From NCBI GenBank assembly GCA_016873405.1, contig VGXH01000189.1, forward strand, positions 1 through 5,111: a stretch of DNA of 5,111 bases, in the 5' to 3' direction. The DNA is from a bacterium. GTDB lineage: Bacteria; Krumholzibacteriota; Krumholzibacteria; LZORAL124-64-63. The notes under the pieces are model-generated. The model saw nothing but the letters and a program-made list of their open reading frames with translations. It had not been told where the DNA came from and ran no database searches. Positions 1-5,111 of this stretch are shown piece after piece (within the stretch, counting starts at the first letter, position 1; the number at the start of each line of letters is the position of its first letter). Made by a program: the position numbers and the translations under genes.

Positions 1-1383
1 CCCCCCCGTCGTGACCTTGACGCCTCCCGCGGTCGATCCCGGGGCCCCGCCGATGAACATCAGGAGGATCATCACCAGCACCGAGGCCGGCGAGAGCAAC
101 GTCAGGTCCAGGCTGTTGAAGCCCGCCGTGCGGCAGGTCGTGGACTGGAAGAAGGCCTGCGAGAGCCGCAGTCCCGCGTCCATCCCCGCGAGCGCGCCCC
201 GCCATTCGAGCAGGGCCAGCAACGACCCGCCCCCGGCCAGCAGGGCGGCCGTCACCGCCAGCACCACGCGCCCGTGAAGGCCCAAGCGGTAGGCACGGCC
301 GCGGCGGCGCTGGATCCTGCCGCGCCACCAGGCCCCCACCTGGAAGACGACGCCGAAGCCCAGCCCGCCCACGATGATCAGCAGATTCATCGTCGTCATC
401 ACCCAGGCGTTGTCCGCGAACGGCACCAGGTTCTCGCGATAGGTGCTGAAGCCGGCGTTGCAGAACGCGCTGACGGCATGGAAGACCGCCGTGAACAACA
501 ACGGACCCGACGTCGGCGGACCCTGCGCGAAGCCCACGGCCAGCGCCGCGGCGCCGACGGCCTCGCAGCCGAGCGTGATCAGGGCGATGACCCTGATCAT
601 GCGCCCCACCTCCTGCAGCATCGGCGTCTGGAAGACCTCTCGCAGCAGGCTGTTCTCGCGCACGCCGATGCCGCGCCCCAGCAACAGGCTGAGCGCCGCG
701 GTCAGCGACATGATCCCCAGGCCGCCCAACTGGATCAGTACCATGATCACGGTCTGGCCGAACAACGTGAATCCGCTGCCGGTGTCGCGGACCGCCAGGC
801 CCGTCACGCAGAGAGCGCTGGTCGCGGTGAACACGGCGTCCAGGAACCCGATCGGCTGCCCGGGCGGCGTCGCGCGCGGCAGGCTCAGCAGGGCGCCGCC
901 GACCAGGATCACCAGCAGGAAGGCCCCGGCGAACACCAGGGCCGGGCGGACGCGAAGCGCCGCGAAGCGCGCGTGCAGGTGCGGCAGTTCGAACAGGAAC
1001 AACAGCACCAGGTAGACCTGCATCAGGATCAGGTAGGCCTGGGTGATCGATTCCAGATGCAGCGTGGTGAGCGTCTGCCGCAGCCAGGCCGTCCGGCTGC
1101 CCGCCAACAGGGTCAGCCCCTGCGCCGCCAGCAGGCAGGACAGAACGAACGTGGGCCACCGGCGCCGCACGTGCGCGCGGAACGAGCCGGCCTCGCGCCA
1201 GCTCAGCGCCTGCTCGATCAGGAACAAGGCGACGGCGGCCGCGCTGAGCCCATGCGCAAGGCTCAGGGCCCACGGCGTCGGGAAGGTGCCGTACTCGATC
1301 ACCAGGCCCGCCAGGCCGCTCGAGCCGGCCAGGATCAGCGCCAGGCGTCGCCAGCCGGTGATCCTGCTCGTCCCCGCTTCCAT
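1..1383 (-). CDS. ktrB: KtrB/TrkH-family potassium uptake channel subunit, 3' end cut by the window
   Basis: This is the membrane subunit of a Ktr/Trk K+ uptake system, which normally works with a cytoplasmic RCK subunit (KtrA/TrkA); no such partner is in the window. Reading the minus strand gives 461 residues with no stop before the edge. Three of the four pore repeats are visible: filter 1 TSALCVTGL (188-196) followed by QLGGLGIM (218-225), filter 2 HAVSAFCNAGFS (302-313), and filter 3 STTCRTAGFN (414-423). After filter 3 comes the Gly-rich gate segment GGAPGSTAGGVK (445-456). The fourth repeat lies off the left edge. The filter sequences resemble KtrB more than E. coli TrkH. Ahead of the first pore helix (about 147-168) there are about 145 residues with four likely extra membrane helices (about 13-31, 39-58, 77-95, 116-132), which classic KtrB of about 445 residues lacks. 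The start at 1383 is preceded by GGGAAAG and an AT-rich patch. In-frame ATGs at 1497 and 1500, with GGGAG ahead, would add about 38 mostly polar residues and cannot be excluded. Confidence 0.92.
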   Translation of the reverse strand, partial: MEAGTSRITGWRRLALILAGSSGLAGLVIEYGTFPTPWALSLAHGLSAAAVALFLIEQALSWREAGSFRAHVRRRWPTFVLSCLLAAQGLTLLAGSRTAWLRQTLTTLHLESITQAYLILMQVYLVLLFLFELPHLHARFAALRVRPALVFAGAFLLVILVGGALLSLPRATPPGQPIGFLDAVFTATSALCVTGLAVRDTGSGFTLFGQTVIMVLIQLGGLGIMSLTAALSLLLGRGIGVRENSLLREVFQTPMLQEVGRMIRVIALITLGCEAVGAAALAVGFAQGPPTSGPLLFTAVFHAVSAFCNAGFSTYRENLVPFADNAWVMTTMNLLIIVGGLGFGVVFQVGAWWRGRIQRRRGRAYRLGLHGRVVLAVTAALLAGGGSLLALLEWRGALAGMDAGLRLSQAFFQSTTCRTAGFNSLDLTLLSPASVLVMILLMFIGGAPGSTAGGVKVTTGG

Positions 1384-1406
1384 GCGCTTTCCCGGTTCCC
1401 CCGCCG

Positions 1407-1421
1407 AATTGTGGTTAATGA
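1407..1421 (-). promoter_or_regulatory. AT-rich patch, possible -10 region for the potassium channel gene
   Basis: In an otherwise very GC-rich intergenic region this patch is AT-rich. Read on the minus strand it includes CACAAT (1413-1408), a 4-of-6 match to TATAAT, lying 24 bases upstream of the ATG at 1383. No convincing -35 element is seen at the right distance. If it is a promoter, the leader would be short and the start at 1383 rather than 1497/1500 would be the used one. This is weak evidence based on composition and position. Confidence 0.27.
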
Positions 1422-1457
1422 ACCCGCCCGCCGTCCGATACAGACGGCGTAGTCCCG

Positions 1458-1513
1458 GGTCCGGCCGGACCGGACCGGCTTTCCGGCGGCGGTCCATCAT
1501 GGACTCCCGGACC
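1458..1513. promoter_or_regulatory. Palindrome and repeated CGGACCGG motifs between divergent genes (possible operator)
   Basis: GGTCCGGCCGGACC at 1458-1471 is a perfect 14-bp palindrome. The octamer CGGACCGG occurs at 1466-1473, 1471-1478 and 1508-1515, and the GGTCC/GGACC core recurs at 1458, 1467, 1472, 1491 and 1509. A second inverted repeat, GTCCAT-C-ATGGAC, spans 1492-1504. The cluster sits midway between the divergent K+ channel gene and the TPR protein gene, where a shared operator would be expected. High GC makes such words more frequent by chance, so a regulatory role is inference. Confidence 0.3.
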
Positions 1514-1546
1514 GGAACATTCAACGGCCAATGCGTCCTCCAAGGC

Positions 1547-1552
1547 AGGTGG
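1547..1552 (+). promoter_or_regulatory. Ribosome binding site that favours the start at 1561
   Basis: AGGTGG lies 8 bases before the ATG at 1561. The in-frame ATG at 1531, ten codons upstream, has no purine-rich element at a suitable distance. The start at 1561 also places a basic n-region and hydrophobic core of a signal peptide at the very N-terminus. The site therefore decides between the two starts. Confidence 0.6.
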
Positions 1553-1560
1553 CAACGCGC

Positions 1561-3630
1561 ATGAGGTTCCGCAACCGCAACGGACAGATGGCGTTGGGAC
1601 TCGCGCTGATGGTCCCGGCCCTGGCCCTGGCTCCCGGCCGGCCCGACGCGGCCCTGGCAGCCGGCGCACCCCTGGACACGCTGATCACGGCGCCGGCGCA
1701 GCCGCTGCCGGATCCCCGCTACGCGCAGCCGGACGTGCCGATCAACCGCCGCGTGCTGCCGGAGGTGACGGGCAGCCAGACCCAGGCGGACCGCCTCGCC
1801 AAGGCGCCGCCGCGTCTGGACGATCCCCTGGGCGCGGCCTGGAACTACCGGCTGGCCCGGCAGGCGGCCCTGGCCGGCAACGGGGCCGGCGTGACGGCCG
1901 GCATGGCGGCGGCGCTCGAGGCCGCTCCTGAGCACCCCCGCTACCAGCTGTGGTCCCTCGCGCAGTCGGTGCGCGCAGCCGACACCGCGACCCTGGCGAA
2001 GGTGCTGCCGGCCTCGGTCCGCACGCTGGTCGATTCGCCGACCGCGCGGGGTCCCTTCGTCGTCGCCGTGCACCAGGCGCTGGTGCTGGCGACGGCGCTC
2101 TTCTGGACGGTGCTCGTGGCGGCGCTGTGGCTGGGCCGCTGGCGCCTGCTCACTCACGACCTGTCGGCGCTGCTGCTGAAGGATCGCCAGCACCGCCTGC
2201 GGCTCCTGCTGCCGGCGTTGCTGCTGTTCGGGTTCCTGCTGCTGCGCCCGGGTTGGCTGGGGCTGCTGGCCCTGGCCTCGATCCCGGTTCTCGTGCTGAC
2301 GCGCGGCCGGCGCCACAACCTGCTGCTGACCACCTGGCTGGTCATGGCGGCGCTGACCTTCCCCGGCTGGCCACTGCTGAAGTCGGCGGTGCCGACCGTC
2401 GATCCGGCCAGCGAGGTCGTGCTCCTCGAACAGGGCTGCACGATGCCGCCCGCAGCCTCGCTCGTCGAGTCGCTCGCCGCGCGCCTGGCCCAGGCCGACG
2501 ATCCCGCCCGACAGGCGCGCCTGCTGGTGGCCCTCGGCATCCAGGAATCCCGCCGCGGCGGCTTCGGCGTCGGCGATGAGCACTTCCGGCGGGCCCTGGC
2601 GCTGGAACCCGATGCGTTCGCGGCCACCGTCGGGCTGGCCAACAACCTCTATTACCGCGGGCAACTGGACGAGGCGATGGCGGCCTATCGCCGGGCCGCC
2701 GCCGCCTTCCCCAAACGCGGCGAGATCCCCTACAACCTGGCCCAGGTGCAGTTCAAGAAGCTGTTCGTGCCCGAGGCGACGGTCTCGCTGAACCAGGCGC
2801 GCCGACTCGGCTTCGATCCTCCGCGCGCCAACCACGAGCCGAATCCGCGCGGCGGCTATTCGGCCGTGGTCTATCCGGGGCTGACGGGACCACAGATGGA
2901 CGCCGCCTGCCGCTGGGAGCAGGGCGCCTACCCGCCGCTGGTGACGCTGTCGGCCTGGCGCAACCTGCTGGGCTCGCCGCCGCTGCCGCTGCAACTGCTG
3001 ATCGGAGGCCCGCTGCTGCTCGGCCTGCTCCTGGTCTGGTGGCGCAGCCGCCGGCGGGATCCGCAAGACTGCGACAACTGCGGCGCGCCGCTCTGCCGGG
3101 ACTGCTGCGGCCTGCACGACGGCGCCTGGCTGTGCGCCGGCTGCCACGAGACGGCCGTCCGCTCCCGGAGCGAGCTGGTGCTGGGCACTCTGCTGAAGAA
3201 CCGCGGCCGCGCCGAGGGCCTGGCCCACGCGGCGCGCATCGTGCACATGAACCGTCTGGTGCCCGGCGCCGGACACCTGGCCACCGGGCGCTTCTGGGCC
3301 GGGTGGCTGCGCCTGAACCTGGTGGCCGCCGGCCTCTTCCTGATCACGGGCGGCTGGGCGTTCGACCCCGGCGCCGAGCTCTTCACTCCGGGCCTGCTTC
3401 TGCCGTCCGAGATGGTCGACCCGCGTTGGCTCCCGCTGCCGTCGGCGCTCTGGCCGGGCGTGACGGGGCTGCCCGTGGCCGCGGGCCTGGCCCTGCTGGG
3501 CCTGGCCTGGCTGTTGGCCCTGACCGATGCCCCCGGGCTCAAGCGGCGCCTGCACGACCGCTTCACGACGATCACCACGGGCTCGCCCCGGACTCAACCG
3601 ACGCGGCGCGCGGGCGCCGGCGCGCGCTAA
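1561..3630 (+). CDS. Multi-spanning TPR membrane protein with zinc ribbon and PGxGH membrane module
   Basis: This is a 689-residue membrane protein of unknown function. In order it shows: a signal peptide or signal anchor (1-34; basic RFRNRN, hydrophobic core, cleavage possible near ALAA-GAP); a helical Ala-rich region (about 87-155); a membrane span (166-192); a basic loop (192-213); three closely spaced hydrophobic segments (about 213-270); two to three TPR units (about 318-417; DEHFRRALALEPDAFAATVGL and NNLYYRGQLDEAMAAYRRA are diagnostic); a span (475-494) followed by RSRRR; and a cysteine cluster with CxxC pairs at 504/507, 512/515 and 525/528, plus C516, typical of a B-box-like zinc ribbon. 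The C-terminal part has NRLVPGAGHLATGRFWAGW (564-582), resembling the PGxGHLYxGR signature of TM2-like domains, then spans near 582-600 and 635-655 and a basic tail. Alternating basic loops put the TPRs outside and the zinc ribbon inside. Its stop is 12 bases before the DUF4388 gene, so the two are probably co-transcribed. The upstream ATG at 1531 would add ten residues and is less likely. A general scaffold or assembly role is inference. Confidence 0.85.
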   Translation: MRFRNRNGQMALGLALMVPALALAPGRPDAALAAGAPLDTLITAPAQPLPDPRYAQPDVPINRRVLPEVTGSQTQADRLAKAPPRLDDPLGAAWNYRLARQAALAGNGAGVTAGMAAALEAAPEHPRYQLWSLAQSVRAADTATLAKVLPASVRTLVDSPTARGPFVVAVHQALVLATALFWTVLVAALWLGRWRLLTHDLSALLLKDRQHRLRLLLPALLLFGFLLLRPGWLGLLALASIPVLVLTRGRRHNLLLTTWLVMAALTFPGWPLLKSAVPTVDPASEVVLLEQGCTMPPAASLVESLAARLAQADDPARQARLLVALGIQESRRGGFGVGDEHFRRALALEPDAFAATVGLANNLYYRGQLDEAMAAYRRAAAAFPKRGEIPYNLAQVQFKKLFVPEATVSLNQARRLGFDPPRANHEPNPRGGYSAVVYPGLTGPQMDAACRWEQGAYPPLVTLSAWRNLLGSPPLPLQLLIGGPLLLGLLLVWWRSRRRDPQDCDNCGAPLCRDCCGLHDGAWLCAGCHETAVRSRSELVLGTLLKNRGRAEGLAHAARIVHMNRLVPGAGHLATGRFWAGWLRLNLVAAGLFLITGGWAFDPGAELFTPGLLLPSEMVDPRWLPLPSALWPGVTGLPVAAGLALLGLAWLLALTDAPGLKRRLHDRFTTITTGSPRTQPTRRAGAGAR

Positions 3631-3631
3631 C

Positions 3632-3636
3632 GGAGG
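3632..3636 (+). promoter_or_regulatory. Strong Shine-Dalgarno for the DUF4388 gene
   Basis: GGAGG sits 6 bases ahead of the ATG at 3643, in the 12-bp gap after the TAA of the upstream gene. It is the best ribosome binding site in the window. It fixes the start of the downstream gene and supports independent efficient translation within the operon. Confidence 0.85.
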
Positions 3637-3642
3637 TCGATC

Positions 3643-4713
3643 ATGGCCCTGGAAGGCCAACTGAGCGATTTCAACCTGGCGGAGATCCTCCAGCTGCTGG
3701 CCAGCCAGCAGAAGACCGGGTTCCTGAACCTCGAGACCAACCGCGACCTCGTCTTCATCTTCGACAAGGGCGTGCTGATCTCGACCCGCGACCGCCGCAG
3801 CCGCGAGCGCGATCCGCTCGAGAGCTATCTCCGCGCCTACGGCTGGTTCACCGAGACCCAGTGGAAGCACATCGAGTACGTGGGCCAGAACAGCTCGCTG
3901 GACCTGACGGAGATCCTCGTCTCGGAGGGCCTGCTGGACGAGGCCGAACTGGAGCGCGTGCTGCGGGGCCCCCCGCAGGAGATGACCCACCTCGGGATGA
4001 AGCTGCGGCGCGGCCGCTACCACTTCACGCCGTGCAAGGACACGCCGCCGGGAGTCAAGTACCGCTGCCATGTCGACGTGCAGTGCCTGCTGATGGAGGC
4101 GGCGCGCCGCCTGGACGAGGAGCCTCTGCTGAAGGAGGTCCTGCCCTCGCAGTCGATCACCTTCACGGCCGGCCGCAAGGTGGCGCCGCCCGAATCGCTC
4201 TCGCCCACGGCCCAACACGTCCTGGCGCTGGCCCTGTCGGGCGCGACCCTCGGGCGCGTCATCCGCCAGGGCAAGGCCGAGAGCTTCGTCGTGCGCGACC
4301 TGCTCAAGTCGTGGTGCCAGGAGGATGTGCTGGTCAAGCACCTGCCGGTCGAGGAGGAGGACGAGACGGGCGGCGGCGGGCACAGCCTGGCGCTGCCCCG
4401 CGCGCCGGGACTGCGCTCGGTGCCGTTGACCGTGACCGGGCTGGCGCTGTTCGTCGCGCTGGTCGGAGTCCGGTTCGCCGTCTGTCCGGTGGCCGCCGGC
4501 GATCCGGGCCGCCAGTTGCGCCTGGCGCAACTGCGGCACGAGGTGGTCACCGCCGCCCAGCTCTACCGCTACCAGCAGGGCCAGTGGCCGCAGGACCTGC
4601 AGGCCCTGGTGAGGGCCGGGCAGCTGGGGCCGTCGGCGCTGGGCACCGTCGAGGAGCTGGGCTGGCGGTACGCGCTGGACACGGCGAAGGACAGCTTCAG
4701 CCTCAGTTCCTAG
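3643..4713 (+). CDS. DUF4388 (PATAN) domain protein with membrane anchor and pseudopilin-like tail
   Basis: The 356-residue protein opens with a clear DUF4388/PATAN domain: MALEGQLSDFNLAEILQLLA then QQKTGFLNLE, FIFDKGVLIS (about 1-50), continuing to GRYHFTPCKD (about 124-133). An inner helix pair, DLTEILVSEGLLDEAELERVL (87-107), resembles the helical motif seen at the N-terminus of GspE/PilB ATPases. Residues about 185-235 (SPTAQHVLALALSGATLGRVI, then FVVRDLLKSWCQEDVLV) look like a winged-helix-type module common in DUF4388 proteins. An acidic, Gly-rich linker (236-246) leads to one membrane span (about 259-280). The C-terminal 75 residues (LRHEVVTAAQLYRYQQGQWP, then DLQALVRAGQL, ending GWRYALDTAKDSFSLSS) resemble the C-terminal half of type II/IV pseudopilins, without the prepilin leader. 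DUF4388 domains are known from two-component and motility-related proteins of cyanobacteria (PatA) and myxobacteria, and the biochemical role is not established. The predicted topology is cytoplasmic N-terminus and external tail. It follows the TPR/zinc-ribbon gene by 12 bases, suggesting a functional pair. Confidence 0.9.
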   Translation: MALEGQLSDFNLAEILQLLASQQKTGFLNLETNRDLVFIFDKGVLISTRDRRSRERDPLESYLRAYGWFTETQWKHIEYVGQNSSLDLTEILVSEGLLDEAELERVLRGPPQEMTHLGMKLRRGRYHFTPCKDTPPGVKYRCHVDVQCLLMEAARRLDEEPLLKEVLPSQSITFTAGRKVAPPESLSPTAQHVLALALSGATLGRVIRQGKAESFVVRDLLKSWCQEDVLVKHLPVEEEDETGGGGHSLALPRAPGLRSVPLTVTGLALFVALVGVRFAVCPVAAGDPGRQLRLAQLRHEVVTAAQLYRYQQGQWPQDLQALVRAGQLGPSALGTVEELGWRYALDTAKDSFSLSS

Positions 4714-4721
4714 CCCGGGCT

Positions 4722-4743
4722 GGTCGCGCCGGCCGTTGCGACC
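4722..4743 (+). terminator. Possible terminator stem after the operon
   Basis: GGTCGC (4722-4727) pairs with GCGACC (4738-4743) around a 10-base GC-rich loop, beginning 9 bases after the TAG at 4713. The palindrome GCCCGGGC (4713-4720) overlaps the stop codon and could extend the structure with a bulge. No T-run follows, so a canonical intrinsic terminator is not shown; GC-rich genomes often use such stems or Rho. Confidence 0.3.
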
Positions 4744-4756
4744 GGGCGCTCCCGCC

Positions 4757-4784
4757 TTGATTCCGCCCGGAAAACCGCTTAACT
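4757..4784 (+). promoter_or_regulatory. Weak sigma70-like promoter candidate for the aminotransferase gene
   Basis: TTGATT (4757-4762) and TTAACT (4779-4784) are spaced by 16 bases in the only AT-richer part of this intergenic region. They match the consensus hexamers at about 4 and 3 positions. The near-palindrome TTCCG-CC-CGGAA (4761-4772) overlaps the spacer and might be a regulator site. Transcription from here would start close to the hairpin at 4795. Evidence is compositional and weak. Confidence 0.3.
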
Positions 4785-4794
4785 GGATCCCCGT

Positions 4795-4819
4795 CGGCGC
4801 CGGCACCGGGCCGGCGCCG
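4795..4819 (+). repeat. Perfect 10-bp inverted repeat (hairpin) in the aminotransferase leader
   Basis: CGGCGCCGGC (4795-4804) and GCCGGCGCCG (4810-4819) are exact reverse complements separated by a 5-base loop ACCGG. All ten pairs are G-C, so it would be a very stable RNA stem. It ends 47 bases before the ATG at 4867 and has no following T-run. It may be a leader structure, an RNA-stabilising stem, a terminator of the upstream operon, or a protein binding site. Confidence 0.6.
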
Positions 4820-4866
4820 CGCCCCGTCCGGCGAGCCCCCGCAACGGAACCAGAGACGAGGTCGAG

Positions 4867-5111
4867 ATGAACCAGCCGACTCCCGCCGCCGTCCCCTTCG
4901 TGGTGCCCTGCGCCGACCGCGTCGCCAAGCTGCCGCCGTACGTCTTCGCCACGCTGTTCCGCCTGAGGGACGAGGCGCTGGCGGGCGGCCGCGAGGTCTT
5001 CGACCTGAGCGTCGGCAACCCCGACCTGCGCCCGGCGCCCGCGGTCATCGCCGCGATGAACAAGGCGATGGAGGACGACAGCTGGAACTGCCACCGCTAC
5101 GGCACCTATTC
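4867..5111 (+). CDS. PLP-dependent class I/II aminotransferase, N-terminal part only
   Basis: The first 81 residues of an aminotransferase of fold type I are present and the gene runs off the right edge. The segment ADRVAKLPPYVFATLFRLRD (16-35), then VFDLSVGNPDLRPAPAVIAAM (44-64) and HRYGTY (76-81), is the typical N-terminal pattern of the family. The helix after LPPY is followed by the L-x-x-GNPD strand-turn, then the substrate-side YGTY/YPSY-like motif. Of the subfamilies, LL-diaminopimelate aminotransferase-like (DapL/MTH0052) and alanine/aspartate aminotransferases share this start, and the visible part cannot separate them; substrate choice is therefore open. The catalytic lysine and PLP-binding residues lie outside the window. 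GAGG (4858-4861) is 5 bases before the ATG, which supports this start. It is probably its own transcription unit, 153 bases after the DUF4388 gene. Confidence 0.88.
   Translation, partial: MNQPTPAAVPFVVPCADRVAKLPPYVFATLFRLRDEALAGGREVFDLSVGNPDLRPAPAVIAAMNKAMEDDSWNCHRYGTY

Noticed and set aside
274..1452. A 392-codon plus-strand open frame rich in Gln, Arg, His and Ala
   Set aside because: It is antisense to the clear K+ channel gene, has low-complexity composition with no domain, and arises from the high GC of the opposite strand.
1531..1560. Upstream ATG adding ten residues to the TPR protein
   Set aside because: No ribosome binding site at a workable distance, and the added residues would displace the signal peptide from the N-terminus; 1561 has AGGTGG 8 bases ahead.
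2154..2645. A 163-codon minus-strand open frame within the TPR protein gene
   Set aside because: Ser/Arg-rich shadow frame antisense to the membrane spans and TPR region; no domain and no supporting start context.
3039..4760. A 573-codon plus-strand open frame crossing both operon genes
   Set aside because: Its product is a Gly/Ala/Pro/Arg-rich shadow with no recognisable motif, while the other frames encode well-supported domains (zinc ribbon, DUF4388) on either side.
4779..5063. A 94-codon minus-strand open frame opposite the aminotransferase start
   Set aside because: Overlaps the conserved aminotransferase N-terminus and shows no motif of its own.

Overview
The window is GC-rich bacterial DNA (roughly 70% G+C by eye) with three complete or near-complete transcription units. 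It shows no sign of mobile elements, CRISPR, tRNA or rRNA. The gene content is a KtrB-type potassium channel, a DUF4388/PATAN protein paired with a TPR/zinc-ribbon membrane protein, and a DapL/AlaA-like aminotransferase. This fits a GC-rich environmental lineage such as a former deltaproteobacterium or a member of the FCB-type candidate phyla (Krumholzibacteriota/Eisenbacteria-like). That placement is inference only; the window holds no phylogenetic marker.

Layout. Positions 1-1383 (minus strand) hold the first 461 codons of a Trk/Ktr-family K+ transporter whose 3' end lies beyond the left edge. No minus-strand stop occurs in this frame, and the plus-strand open frames across it are antisense shadows. 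Positions 1384-1560 form a 177-bp divergent intergenic region with an AT-rich patch, a 14-bp perfect palindrome and three copies of CGGACCGG. Positions 1561-3630 and 3643-4713 (plus strand) are a tight two-gene operon with a 12-bp gap. The first gene encodes a multi-spanning membrane protein with a signal peptide, TPR repeats, a cysteine-rich zinc ribbon and a C-terminal PGxGH membrane module. The second encodes a DUF4388 (PATAN) protein with a winged-helix-like middle, a single membrane span and a C-terminal pseudopilin-like segment. Positions 4714-4866 are intergenic, with a possible terminator stem, a weak promoter and a perfect 10-bp hairpin. Positions 4867-5111 hold the first 81 codons of a PLP-dependent class I/II aminotransferase.

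Working together. The two operon genes look like partners at the inner membrane: a TPR scaffold with periplasmic and cytoplasmic faces, and a signalling-type DUF4388 protein anchored by one helix with a pilin-like external tail. Their function is unknown. The K+ channel and the aminotransferase are independent housekeeping-type neighbours. The operon pair is the part of the window most likely to be under-described.
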